Shown here one piece after another: positions 22,501 through 32,639 of a stretch of DNA of 64,000 nt; position 1 is the first letter of the stretch; each line of letters begins with the position of its first letter. This stretch comes from Telmatactis stephensoni (taxonomy: Eukaryota; Cnidaria; Anthozoa; Actiniaria; Isophelliidae). The stretch covers positions 217,501-281,500 of the forward strand of contig JALIZF010001576.1 in NCBI GenBank assembly GCA_029948255.1, read 5' to 3'. A program made the translations under genes and the position numbers. Under the pieces are notes generated by a model. That model was not told the DNA's origin. It worked only from the letters and a program-made list of their open reading frames with translations, and made no database searches.

Positions 22501-25500
22501 TTCGGGATTATGTAAGGGTAAATAGTAGAATTCTAAAGAATGTTTTTCTACTTACGTCAAACTCCCCAAAGGTCATTTGTAGAAGAGCTAAGAAGGTATC
22601 TCCCTCGTGTTCGTAATGTGGCACGTCTTGCATTATATATGAAAAAGCTACGAAAAGGATAAACAAATGAAATATGTGAAAATATATATAATGAAATATA
22701 TGTCTTCAAAGAAAGATAATGACAATCATAGTCAAAATAAGAATGGTAAATAGTAATTCGGACGGTATTCCGTGATTTCGTGATTACCCAGTGGGATATT
22801 TAACCGTATGTATCTTAATTGAGTGTATATTTTATACACAACCTTGTCACGTGACCCGTATTTGGCCCTGCGTAAGTTCGCGTACGCCCCTAAGAAAATC
22901 TTTGCAAATAGTCACGTGACGGGGCACATACGGATTTTGAAGGTGGTGCAGGAAAAAACGTATTCGCGTCCTATAAAGTAGCTTTTTAGATAACTAGATG
23001 CGTCGTACTTCTTGTAGATAATCAAACGCTTCAACTCACCTTGAACACATCCACCAAGAAAGATTAAATAAATGATAACAAAACGAGTCATGTCGCCTGC
23101 ACACATCTTGTAGATCATACCTACAAACGGACCAATGGCACTGAACCCTCTATAAGACAAATAGAAAAAGATACATTCAATATTGAATGTCTGACAGAGC
23201 CACTAGTTTGCAGGAAGGAAGCGAGGAATGAAGGAAGGAAAGAAGGAGGGGAGGGAAGGAATTAGAGAGGGAGGGAAGGGAAAGAAGGACGGAAGGAGAG
23301 AGGGAGGGAGGGAAGGGAAGGGAAGGAAGAAGAAAGGAAGGAAGGAGAGGAGAGGGGAGGGGAGTGGAGGGAAGGAAGGAAGAAGGAAGGAGAGAGGGAG
23401 GGAAGGAAAGGAAGGGAAGAGGGAAAGAAGGAAGGAAAGAAAGAAAGAAAGAAGCAAGCAAGCAAGGAAAGAGGAAGGACGAAAGGGAGGGATCGAAGAA
23501 GGAAGGAAAGAAAGAAAAAAAAGAAGAAGGAAGGATGGAAAGAAGGAGCGAAAGGAGAGTAGGAGGGAGGGAGTAAGGGAGGGATAAAGAAAGAAAGGAA
23601 AGGGAGGGAGAGAGGAAGGGAGGGAATGCGGGATCGAGGGACGATGGATGGATGGAAGGAAGAAGGGGAGCAAGGGTGGCCGAGTGGTTAGACCGCTTGC
23701 CTCTCACCGCTGTGGTCCCTGGTTCGATACCCGGACGGGGCGCTTCATGTGAGTTGAGTTTGTTAGTTCGTTCTCTCCCTTGCTTCGAGGGTTTTTCTCC
23801 GGGTCCTCCGGTTTTCCTCCCTCCATCAAAAACGAACTGGTGAGTCGAGTGATTATTTTCAAAATATTCAAGGTAGAGGTAGTGAGTGTGAGAGTATAGT
23901 GTCCCCCAATTAGTGCGCGAGCGCTAGAAGACTAGGACACTTAAATAAAACAGTTATTTTTATAAACAGTTATTTAAGGAAGAAAGGATGGATAGATGGA
24001 TAGATGGAAGGATAGAAGGAGGGAAGTAACAATCTTACCTACAGAAGAAGAGCAAATAACTCCATGCCATAGGTGCAGCTAAAATCATCAAATGAGTTTC
24101 TAACACGTCTTGGTCTAAATACCGTAGTGGACATGCAATAACCACCAGTATACAAGATAGGAGAAATAACGCTTTACCAGGGGCATCTCTCTGCAAATAC
24201 CAACAAACTGTTACTATACTGATCAATTAGAGTACAAACACTAAAAGTGTGCAACATAAATAGTACTAGTGGTATTTCATGAAAATTCTGTTGTGTTCTG
24301 TTGTTTCGTTAGTGCTGTTTAGTAGCTAAGTTAGTGCAAAATGTTCACACGCTTTTAATGACTATTAAATACTTGCAATTAGTATAACGTCTGCTTCCCC
24401 TGGTGGCTCGTACTTTACCGAGTACCTTGCGTACACGCATGATTCTTTACATTTGCGTGAAAGACTTCGTCGCTGGACAAATTTTATTCCTTTGAAAAGG
24501 AAGACGAGCTCATCGTCTTTGATAGCAATAGAAGTGTCGCCACGTTTATTTTCTGGTACCAATGCCTTTGTGGCCTCGTTCTTGTTTACTAGGCCGCCAT
24601 TTTTAAAAATCGTCTATTGTTGCCATCAATTTCTTGCAGTCGCACAAGTCATGTTTACAGTATACCAACTTTAAACGCAACAAAGTTTAGCTAAAAGTCG
24701 TCCATTATAACGTGAACAAGGCGGTATTTATCATGTGCACTAGTCAAAAAACTCACCATTGATCTAACTTGCGCAGCAAATCCTTGATTGACGAGAACGA
24801 ACTTGATTTCAAGAACAAGAAAAGCGATAGCGCCTACAACAGTGAATGCCTCCATGGCTATTCGGAGCTGAAAAGAAATTGGACCACAGTTTGATAACTC
24901 CTTATGCATGATTAATGAAGGGAAGGAAGAAGAGAGGGGAGGGGAGGGAGTGGATTTGAATAACGAAAGGATGATAGTGATATTAAAGGGCAGAGATGAT
25001 CACGTGATCTAGTTTGCGCTTAGTTTCCGCTTCAACACAAACGTGAGTTATTCCGTAAACGTAAAGAGGCACCCCTAAATCTGGGCTCGCGGCCTATTAT
25101 TTTTGGCATAGCTCCAGTAATTATCATTGTGTGAAAAGAACACTTGTTTGTCTGACAGAGGTGTCACATCCAAAGTAATCAGACCGCTTGTTCATATTTA
25201 GGGATGGCGTGACATAACTAGATTGTTCTGGAAATGGGGTTTGTTATGGACCTTCCCGGAGTTTCCCAGAATTCATTACGATTTAGCGCGCGAAATTTAA
25301 AACGAGGTCAAGATAAAAATATATTAAAGCAAGCCTTAAACAATTCAGCAGAAAAAGAGCGCAATACCTTCAAATTCCGATAAAAGTACATAAGAACAGC
25401 TATAAGGACATCTCTAGCGTTTGTACTGCTTTTAAAATTACATAAAGAACGCTTTTCTCATATAAATGCAAGAATTCCCGATGAATGTCAGCATTTCTAA

Positions 25501-28500
25501 AGATTTTTTTACCCTGACCTCGCTTGCGCGCGCTGAATCATCATGAATTCTGGGAAACTCAGGGAAGGTCCATTGACATTTTTCAATCAATTGCATGAAA
25601 GCCTAGTCTCTCTTGCAGCCGCTATCAAGTGTCGTCACGCAACGCTTTCTCAAGCGTTGCGTGACGAAACTGGTAGCTGCTGCAAGGAAGACTAATATAC
25701 GACGTGACAGCAACGAGGGTTGCTATGTAGCATACGTGACAAGTTGCTTGCGTGACAAGTTTTTCACGCGCTTGATACAATTTGTTCGTTTTCTAAATAC
25801 AACTTACTTTATCTAAATTAGTCTCTATGTCTTTGATTTTTAAGTTTCTTGGACGTAAATAAATACTTAAACTAAATGCTACGAGATACAGGACTGCAAA
25901 TACCAAGAGAAAGTAAAATCGCTTCTGTAAAAAAATGTAAAAGGAAATTACACCAGATTCAACTGTAAATGCTGATGAAATTAATATGTGGAGGAGTAAG
26001 AGTATAAAGTATAGTTCAGTTGGTTAGTGCGTGGTTTTCTGATGCGAGACGTAAAGCGACCATATTTAACGTCGATAACTCGTGACAGTAATTCAACTGA
26101 TAAACTCGAGGTCGACGGTGCGCTCATTTTACCCCCTCTTTGCATCAGTGCTCCGTTTTAAGGGTATTTAAAGCTACTTAAAGCTACACAGAAAGGAAAG
26201 AAGTCGAAACAAGGATGTGAGATCTGTGGATCGAACTAGGGACCTCTTGCACCGAAGGCCGCGCACTAACCAACCGTTCCATCTTTGCGTCTCGAGTTCA
26301 ATTCTCTGTCGGATTATCTTACTCTTGTTTCGACTTCTTTCTGATTCCGTATTGCTTTAATTAGCTTTAAATACCCTAAAAACGAAGCACTGAAGCCGAG
26401 AAGGGGGTAAAGAGTGCCGTCGCCTTCCTGGAAGACTGGCGTTCAACTGAAGGAACTACGCCGACGCTCCCGGATCGGGTATGCTCCTCGTATCTCTTAG
26501 GGGGAAAACCAGCGATTTGGTATCTTTTAGGTTGTTTAAATTGAAGTTTAGAGTTTTAGCATTTCCTGGTATCTTTTATTGTATCAAAAAAGCCAATTGG
26601 AAAAAATTTGCCCAATGAAAGTTTGTTGACCGTCCAATTTCACGCTAACAATAATAATGTTCATTAACTTGTTATCGCTGGTATCTCTTAGGGATTAAAA
26701 ATCGTAAAGCCACGCCCTTCTTAAACGACTTCCATCCGGTATCTTTTAGGGGTATTTTTATAAACATTTCCGACAAACGCATTTACATACCCGATCCTTT
26801 TACAATGAAGTCACCCCCTCCCTCCATCCCAGACCGACGCTTAATATTGGTGCTTTAAACATATTAAAAAAGTCGGTGTCACTTTCGTATAGGTGAACAG
26901 GTCTTACCTTTGCAAATGCATTCCACTTCTCCTCTAAAAGTCTAAACATAATTCCAGTATCTAGTAACTCTAAATGGTCATGGGTTTTACCATGTAATGT
27001 ATGTATCAGAGCAGAGTTGGGGTTGGATTTTCCATTTCTATCGATAGAGTCCAGTCCATCTAGAGGAAAGGCCGAGCAACTCATGAATCCAAACGACCAG
27101 AAATCCTATGTATTGTGAGAATACAGAGAACAATTAATAATGGTAATAGGACTGATGAGTGGAGTCCGCTTCAGTGTGGAATTGGACGATACAAAGTCAT
27201 GTTACCAATTAATCGTAACTGTAAGGGAGGATTTCGAATGACGTCCGACTGTGAAAACGGCACGGTCACGGCACGGTCACGGCACGGTCACGGCACGGTC
27301 ACGGCAGAAATTCTGAATGTTTTTACAGACATATACGGCACTGACATGATCACGGTACAGCACTGTCCGTTTCACACTCATACGAAATCTGCTTGATCAT
27401 TTCGGAGTAAAAAGACTTTCATGAACAATGATGCTTATACTTTCTGCACATTTGAAAAATGTGTCCCGCCGGCCCTCCTTTGCACCCGTTTCTTGTGGGA
27501 CCCATTCTCCCTACAAAAAAACGACCTCCGCAAAGCAGGCTACCCTCTCACTTACACTGCAAAAACGCGCGAGTAAATTTACTCAAAAGCTTGAGTAAAT
27601 CGGTGCATCCATAGTAACTCACTTATCCGAGTAAATTTACTCAGTTATTTGAGTAAAGGGTATTCAGTTACTCAAATAACTAAGTCAATTTACCCGGATA
27701 AGTGAGTTACTGTGGATGCACCGATTTACTCAAGTTTTTGAGTAAATTTACTAGCGCGTTTTTGCAGTGCAGTCGATAGGTACACAGAATCGCCTTGATG
27801 ACTTACTTGGCATGTAAGCTCCAGCATTGGTTGAAACATGCTCTGTCTCCCTAACTTTGCAGCCAGTGCAAGAGGTGTCATTCCTGAGTAGTTTGCAATA
27901 CAGGTGTCCCCCCGGATTTTATGTTTCCTACGTAGAACATGTCTGTACATATCCTATATGAAGCAAAGTTAGTAAGATTTGTTAGTGAAGGGAGAGTGAT
28001 GTTTTCAGAAAAGGGCACTCAATTGCCTGAAGGCCAGCCGGTAAAAGTGTAATGGAAACTAGACGAGTTAAGGTTCCTACGAAATGGTCCCAACCAGCAA
28101 TTTTGGCCAACACCTCCCAACACTGGTCGCTCCAACATGTTGGGTCAGGGATAAACTCTTCCTCAGTTCCTGCGCACATTTTGGGACCGAGTGAAACGAC
28201 CGAGAGGAGACTGTGGAAGAGTCTAGGCAGGCAGTCTTGTTATGGTGAAGGGGGAGGGCTAAATAAGGGCAGAAGTTAATTACTTGTCATTTGCAAAAGA
28301 CTCCGGAGCCCACCCTCCATTGGTATCCCTGTAGATGGATTTGAACACCGCTAAAGACAACAACGTTTACCGTTATTTATTTATTTATGTATTTTATTTT
28401 TTTTGCATGTTCGTTCTGGTTTTCACCACCGCGAACTGCCTCACAATTGAGATATTTTTTAGACTTCGTTCTGGGTTTTTTAGGTTAGTTCGAACAATTT

Positions 28501-31500
28501 CAGCTCGATCGCGCTCTTGTAGAGATGAATTAAGCTATAGGGTCCCCAACTATTAAACAGAATCGACACTCCTTAGAAACATCTAATGTAATAAGGCTGA
28601 CACTTCGTCAAGAGTAGGATTAACTCTATAACTGTATCATGGGAAATGATTATACTTCTGGGCTGGGATGTTCGATGAAGAGCGATGACCACTAATATTA
28701 ATCCTGGGTTAAAATGAATGGTGTTCTCAAGATTTAATCTTATATTAACGCTGATCGTCATTCAAACAAGCAGGCCCAGTTTGTAACACGTCTAAATTCA
28801 CTCACCATTTTTTCATAGATAACACACATGTGTAAGACTGTGTTACCAAACGTGTCTTGTCTGTTAGGATCAGCTCCATGTCGAACAAGAATATCATAAA
28901 TGTCTGTATTACCAAAACAGGCAGCAAACGCTGCTGGATATTCCCCATAGTATGAATATCCTGAAATTAATAGCATAATGAACGTTAGGTGGTTGGTAAG
29001 GTGTCAGTAAGTGGTTGCTAAGGTGTCAGTAAGTGGTTGCTAAGGTGTCAGTAAGTGGTTGCTAAGGTGTCAGTAAGTGGTTGGTAAGGTGCCAGTAAGT
29101 GGTTGGTAAGGTGTCAGTAAGTGGTTAGTATGGTGTCATTGAGTGGTTGGTAAGGTGTCAGTAAGTGGTTGGTAGGGTGTCAGCAAGTGGTTGGTAAGGT
29201 GTCAGTAAGTGGTTGGTAAGGTGTCAGTAAGTGGTTGGTGAGGTGTCAGCAAGTGGTTGGTAAGGTGTCAGTAAGTGATTGGTAAGGTGTCAGTAAGTGG
29301 TTGGTAAGGTGTCAGTAAGTGGTTGGTAAGGTGTCAATAAGTGGTTGGTAAGGTGTCAGCAAGTGGTTGGTAAGGTGTCAGTAAGTGGTTGGTAAGGTGT
29401 CAGCAAGTGGTTGGTAAGGTGTCAGCAAGTGGTTGGTAAGGTGTCAGTAAGTGGTTGGTAAGGTGATCAGTAAGTGGTTGGTAAGGTGTCAGTAAGTGGT
29501 TGGTAAGGTGTCAGGAAGTGCTTGGTAAGGTGTCAGTAAGTGGTTGGTAAGGTGTCAGTAAGTGGTTGGTAAGGTGTCAGGAAGTGCTTGGTAAGGTGTC
29601 AGTAAGTGGTTGGTAAGGTGTCAGTAAGTGGTTGGTAAGGTGTCAGGAAGTGCTTGGTGAGGTGTCAGTAAGTGGTTGGTAAGGTGTCAGTAAGTGGTTG
29701 GTAAGGTGTCAGTAAGTGGTTGGTAAGGTGTCATTAAGTGGTTGGTAAGGTGTCAGTAAGGGGTTGGTAAGGTGTCAGTAAGTGGTTGGTAAGGTGTCAA
29801 TAAGTGGTTGGTAAGGTGTCAGTAAGTGGTTGGTAAGGTGTCAGGAAGTGCTTGGTGAGGTGTCAGTAAGTGGTTGTTAAGGTGTCAGTAAGTGGTTGGT
29901 AAGGTGTCAGTAAGTGGTTGGTAAGGTGTCAGCAAGTGGTTGGTAAGGTGTCAGCAAGTGGTTGGTAAGGTGTCAGTAAGTGGTTGGTAAGGTGATCAGT
30001 AAGTGGTTGGTAAGGTGTCAGTAAGTGGTTGGTAAGGTGTCAGGAAGTGCTTGGTAAGGTGTCAGTAAGTGGTTGGTAAGGTGTCAGTAAGTGGTTGGTA
30101 AGGTGTCAGTAAGTGCTTGGTAAGGTGTCAGTAAGTGGTTGGTAAGGTGTCAGTAAGTGGTTGGTAAGGTGTCAGGAAGTGCTTGGTGAGGTGTCAGTAA
30201 GTGGTTGGTAAGGTGTCAGTAAGTGGTTGGTAAGGTGTCAGTAAGTGGTTGGTAAGGTGTCATTAAGTGGTTGGTAAGGTGTCAGTAAGGGGTTGGTAAG
30301 GTGTCAGTAAGTGGTTGGTAAGGTGTCAATAAGTGGTTGGTAAGGTGTCAGTAAGTGGTTGTTAAGGTGTCAGGAAGTGCTTGGTGAGGTGTCAGTAAGT
30401 GGTTGGTAAGGTGTCAGCAAGTGGTTGGTAAGGTGTCAGTAAGTGGTTGGTAAGGTGTCAGTAAGTGGTTGGTAAGGTGTCAGTAAGTGGTTGGTAAGGT
30501 GTCAATAAGTGGTTGGTAAGGTGTCAGTAAGTGGTTGGTAAGGTGTCAGTAAGTGGTTGATAAGGTGTCAGTAAGTGGTTGGTAAGGTGTCAGTAAGTGG
30601 TTGGTAAGGTGTCAGTAAGTGGTTGGTAAGGTGTCAGTAAGTGGTTGGTAAGGTGTCAGGAAGTGCTTGGTAAGGTGTCAGTAAGTGGTTGGTAAGGTGT
30701 CAGTAAGTGGTTGGTAAGGTGATCAGTAAGTGGTTGGTAAGGTGTCAGTAAGTGGTTAGTAAGGTGTCAGTAAGTGGTTGGTAAGGTGTCAGGAAGTGCT
30801 TGGTGAGGTGTCAGTAAGTGGTTGGTGAGGTGTCAGTAAGTGGTTGCTAAGGTGTCAGTAAGTGGTTGCTAAGGTGTCAGTAAGTGGTTGGTAAGGTGTC
30901 AAGAAGTGCTTGGTAAGGTGTCAGGAAGTGCTTAATAAGGTGTCAGTGGTTGGTAAGGTGTTAGTGGTTGGTAAGGTGTTAGTAAGTGGTTGGTAAGGTG
31001 TCAGTAAGTGCTTGGTAAGGGAGATTAGTATTTTTATACAAAAAAGCATATACCTTCATAATTAGACTCAATGTCTATCTTAGTCTTGCAGTCCTCTGGT
31101 AAAAAGAACGTCCCTGTTGCTCTAGCGTGTACATCAGCTCCATAGTATTTTACTAGTTGTTTAACAGACTCTAAATCTCCATTCACTATGGCAATATGAA
31201 GGCTAGTCTCACCTATAACAAAGTATTTAGATTGTGAGTCACTTAGAAAAAACAATGAAATAAAATGACATTCAACCCTCGCGCACGAACCTAAGTATAA
31301 TTTTTAGGTTAACCGATGGTACGAACAACACATCCCAAACTGTTTGATCGAAAGTTCTGTCTTTCCCTTTTGCGGGTTTCAACTTTTCGCGCGCTTTTTA
31401 TCACGTGAAAGTATAACTTACCATAGTATTCCTCTCCCTCGTACTTGTCCAATGCCATGGCTGGGTATTCCTTGAGAAGCGCATGCGCAATCTTGGTATG

Positions 31501-31763
31501 TAAATTAGGTTTGTTGTTAAGGAAACACAAGTGAAGAGGAGTTTCGCCCTGGGCTCCACGGTGCTGCAGTGACCAGCATGCTTTGAAGACCTCGTATTTA
31601 ATCTCTTGTTCTTTACCCTGAAAACAATATTGTCGGGTTATGCGTCATGTTCAGTTTGGTTACAAGTGCAAAATCAGCTTCTATTTGAATGAAGATCGCA
31701 TTGTGGGATTTGTATACTATCCTATAGCAGCAGGTTTTTGTTTGTTAGTTAGTTAATTAGTTA

Positions 31764-31794
<31 letters not shown>

Positions 31795-32554
31795 CGTTCG
31801 TTCGTTCGTTCGTTCGTTCGTTCGTTCGTTTATCAGTCAGTCAGTCAGTCAGTCAGTCAGTCGGCAGTCAGTCAGTCAGTCAGTCAGTCAGTCAGTCAGT
31901 TAGTTAGTTACTAGTTAGTTAGTTAGATAATAACATTGGGTGTCCAGGCATTTTGCAATTGCTCAGTAAATCATGAGAGAGAGAGAAACAGGAAAAACCA
32001 GTTTGTCATACCTGTTCTGAGTAATCAATTTTTTCTCTTTTCCAGTCGAGATATTCCTCTTTTGTTATAGTTCTCCCCTCGCCTTCATTGTAAAGATATC
32101 TATCAAAAATCTTCTGAGTGTGTATCAAATTTGTTATGCCCTTTTCTCCATTCTTCTTGAATTCCTAGAACATGAAAATAATTTTAGTACAAGAACGACA
32201 TGGTAGATACTTTTCAATTTATTTCCAGACATGAAAATACCAAAGATTTTAAGATTTTGAGCAGTCAAAAAGTGTGAGCATTAGTCAAAAAAGGATTTGT
32301 AATTAATTGCTGAGAGGACATTTGGAGATATAAAAAAGGGCCGGGTATAGCATATGCATTTTAGGTTGTCGAAGTTTTCTATTTTTCTCTTGAGTTTCTT
32401 ACCGTTACAAGTAGTGAGTCACTCTTATCTCCGTTTAAGTCTACAAACTTGTACGCCTCGTAAAACTCTTCTGCTCGTATTTGTTCAATGTCATGTCTTT
32501 GCTCATCTTCTGTTGGCTTGACTTTTATTCGCATTCTTGTGACTTGCTTGTTCA
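15821..32554 (-). CDS. TRPV-type cation channel (OSM-9/Nanchung/Inactive-like), 5' end unresolved
   Basis: Minus-strand exons, all with GT..AG borders and matching phase: 32554-32403, 32164-32012, 31617-31422, 31212-31054, 28960-28806, 27953-27807, 27105-26908, 25924-25808, 24867-24757, 24190-24039, 23149-23040, 22647-22556, 22108-21983, 20557-20522, 19384-19196, 15886-15821 (TGA). They total 2159 nt and ~718 residues, a normal TRPV length lacking only the extreme N terminus. The N-terminal half has ankyrin repeats (GETPLHLCF, GETSLHIAIVNGD, YGEYPAAFAACFGN, DPNRQDTFGNTVLHM, GMTPLALAAKLGR) and the TRPV finger motif RATGTFFLPED. Then come S1 (RFYFLLVFAVLYLVAFSLS), S2-S4, a pore helix/filter LLQMTFGEFD, and S6 ending LLLNMLIAMMASTYQN. 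The proximal C terminus (SEKEWRRQ-WAEIIMVIEKS) resembles invertebrate TRPV. It predicts a plasma-membrane or ciliary calcium-permeable sensory channel; the subtype and ligand are inference. Introns are full of SINEs, MITEs and minisatellites. Confidence 0.93.
16486..16745. repeat. Pyrimidine tract with (TTTC)n
   Basis: CTTT/CCTT-rich tract with a nearly perfect (TTTC)n core at ~16529-16590. It lies in the last TRPV intron, on its antisense side. Overlapping frames are artefacts. Confidence 0.9.
16750..17690. other. TRPV intron sequence without a gene
   Basis: Intronic to the minus-strand TRPV gene. CCAGTAACGCACTATGTCAT (~16840) and a weaker CCAGTAACCACACAATGTCA (~17878), again near 18145, indicate a dispersed repeat family. 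No coding exon is recognised. Confidence 0.35.
17700..17725. repeat. (AAC)n microsatellite
   Basis: Eight AAC/CAA units in the last TRPV intron. Confidence 0.85.
18500..18850. repeat. TTTTG/TGTTG low-complexity tract
   Basis: About 350 bases made almost only of T and G in TTTTG, TGTTG and TGTTTTG words. It keeps 104- and 140-codon plus-strand frames open, which are low-complexity artefacts (Cys/Val/Leu/Phe). It sits in the last TRPV intron. Confidence 0.9.
19453..19700. mobile_element. MITE, family 'GACGACTTTCAAAAATGGCG', full copy
   Basis: The terminal inverted repeats are ATAGACGACTTTCAAAAATG and CATTTTTGAAAGTCGTCTAT. The interior contains AGAACGAGGCC, CATCGTCTTT and AGAAGTGTCGCCACG. A 3' half copy is at ~24478-24617 and another copy at ~56248-56553. 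The element sits in a TRPV intron, 69 bases upstream (in gene sense) of the 19384-19196 exon. Confidence 0.75.
19754..19865. mobile_element. Short foldback element
   Basis: TGCCACATACAAAAG...GACGAGGCTACGT is mirrored by ACGTAGCCTCGT...CTTTGTATGTGGCA. The arms are ~35 bases with a few mismatches around a ~40-base core. Confidence 0.6.
20321..20490. mobile_element. MITE, family 'GATTCCATTTTTCCGTG'
   Basis: GATTCCATTTTTCCGTG at the left pairs with CACGGAAAAATGGAATC at the right. An inner pair, GACGTCAAAATGTGGTGAGA / TCGCCACATTTTGACGTC, extends the stem. A second copy near 56995-57465 is split by a SINE. It lies 31 bases from the TRPV microexon. Confidence 0.7.
20663..20940 (+). mobile_element. 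tRNA-derived SINE, second family
   Basis: The head GCAGCATGGTCGAGTGGTCA ... GAGTTCAAGTCCTGCTCTGG has Leu-tRNA-like A and B boxes. The body differs from the other SINEs (CTGAGACTGTATATTTGTTC, TTGCCAGCTGGGTTTCTTAA). It is single-copy in this window, so the 3' limit is approximate. Confidence 0.6.
21161..21400 (+). mobile_element. tRNA-derived SINE
   Basis: The head GGCATGGGTGGCGTAGTGGT, box B GGTGTTCGAGTCCCGGC, and body TGTGAGTTGAGTTTGTTTGA, TGTTGTTCTCTCCCATGTCA and CTCCGGTTTTTCCTCC belong to the same family as 51609-51925. It is truncated before the CCCCAATTAGTGCGC tail. Intronic and antisense to TRPV. Confidence 0.8.
22215..22380 (+). repeat. Degenerate tandem words 'CTAATCCCGGGAGTA'
   Basis: Within a TRPV intron, six variants of AATCCCGG/AATCTCGG/AATCTTGG recur every 20-30 bases (CGAATCCCGGAGGTACT, CCAAATCCCGGG, CTAATCTTGGGAGTA, CTAATCTCGGGAATACTTC, CTAATCCCGGAGG). 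This is an eroded short tandem repeat or an evolving satellite seed. Confidence 0.55.
23213..23665. repeat. GGAA/GGGA purine tract
   Basis: About 450 bases of almost pure A/G (GGAAGGAAG, GGAGGGAGGGAA). It generates long artefactual frames of Lys/Arg/Glu on one strand and Leu/Pro/Ser/Phe on the other. It may form triplex (H-DNA). It lies in a TRPV intron directly before a SINE. Confidence 0.92.
23673..23975 (+). mobile_element. tRNA-derived SINE, near full length
   Basis: Head AGGGTGGCCGAGTGGTTAGA, box B GGTTCGATACCCGGAC, body ATGTGAGTTGAGTTTGTTAG and CTCCGGTTTTCCTCCCTCCA, tail CCCCCAATTAGTGCGCGAGC then GGACACTTAAATA. It inserted at the edge of the purine tract inside a TRPV intron. Confidence 0.85.
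24478..24617. mobile_element. Partial MITE, family 'GACGACTTTCAAAAATGGCG'
   Basis: It matches the right half of 19453-19700: ATCGTCTTTGATAGCAATAG, AGTGTCGCCACG, TTGTGGCCTCGTTCT and the terminal GGCCGCCATTTTTAAAAATC. The left arm is missing. Confidence 0.65.
25247..25573. mobile_element. MITE with 'TGGACCTTCCCGGAGTTTCC' inverted ends
   Basis: The left end TGGACCTTCCCGGAGTTTCC, CAGAATTCAT is mirrored by ATGAATTCTGGGAAACTC, AGGGAAGGTCCA. Inner sequences (GCGCGCGAAAT / GCGCGCGCTGA and GAGGTCA / TGACCTC) continue the imperfect pairing. No coding capacity. TRPV intron. Confidence 0.7.
25608..25690. repeat. Hairpin with a GTCACGCAACGCTT stem
   Basis: GTCGTCACGCAACGCTT is followed after a few bases by CAAGCGTTGCGTGACGA. 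The pairing continues outward to CTTGCAGC / GCTGCAAG. It is a compact ~80-nt foldback in a TRPV intron. Confidence 0.6.
26113..26422. mobile_element. Foldback element with a tRNA-like core
   Basis: GACGGTGCGCTCATTTTACC...AGGGTATTTAAAGC on the left is mirrored by GCTTTAAATACCCT...GGGGGTAAAGAGTGCCGTC on the right. The minus strand of the core has tRNA-like boxes (GGTTGGTTAGTGCGCGG and GGTCCCTAGTTCGATCC). Half of the element reappears at 47691-47850. The arms with a SINE-like core make this an unusual composite. Confidence 0.6.
26470..26800. repeat. Repeat with five 'GGTATCTYTTAGG' words, copy B
   Basis: CGTATCTCTTAGGGG, GGTATCTTTTAGG, GGTATCTTTTATTG, GGTATCTCTTAGGG and GGTATCTTTTAGGGG occur across ~300 bases. 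Its right part is shared in inverse orientation with 1035-1160. A dispersed repeat in a TRPV intron. Confidence 0.5.
27115..27540. other. TRPV intron segment with an 11-bp tandem repeat
   Basis: GGCACGGTCAC is repeated about four times at ~27259-27303. A weaker echo (GGCACTGACATGGTCAC) is found at ~61587. No coding signal. Confidence 0.6.
27555..27769. mobile_element. Near-perfect palindromic MITE, ends CACTGCAAAAACGCG
   Basis: The whole 215-bp element folds on itself: CACTGCAAAAACGCGCGAG...GAGTAAATTTACTC...GGTGCATCCA...AACTCACTTATCC and the reverse of each block in order on the right, ending CGCGTTTTTGCAGTG. The pairing is so complete that only ~10 bases in the centre (AGGGTATTCAG) are loop. 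It lies ~40 bases from TRPV exon 27953-27807. Confidence 0.85.
27985..28800. other. TRPV intron sequence
   Basis: The intron between exons 28960-28806 and 27953-27807. Only short overlapping frames without splice support; nothing further recognised. Confidence 0.4.
28986..31018. repeat. 22-bp minisatellite, about 2.0 kb, in a TRPV intron
   Basis: About 92 copies of AAGGTGTCAGTAAGTGGTTGGT occupy nearly the whole intron between exons 31212-31054 and 28960-28806, ending ~25 bases from each exon. Variants (AGGAAGTGCTTGG, GGTGATCAGTAAG, CATTAAG, CAATAAG) recur in the same order, showing higher-order duplication. On the minus strand it reads as ACCAACCACTTACTGACACC. Confidence 0.95.
31738..31927. 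repeat. TTCG/CAGT/TTAG microsatellite cluster
   Basis: Adjacent (TTAG)n, (TTCG)n, (CAGT)n and (TTAG)n blocks. The middle two are nearly pure. They lie in the TRPV intron between exons 32164-32012 and 31617-31422. Confidence 0.9.
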
Positions 32555-32639
32555 CTAGAAAATTGCGGACATTCATTTGATATATTATTACAATAGTGAA
32601 TGCTAGTAGATATAATAGATATTTAGAGTCTAGCAATTA

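Noticed and set aside
23177..23707. Long Ser/Pro/Leu and Lys/Arg/Glu frames
   Set aside because: Purine tract artefacts; no signal, domain or splice support.
28986..31018. CRISPR-like array
   Set aside because: The repeats are contiguous 22-bp tandem units without unique spacers, in an animal intron.
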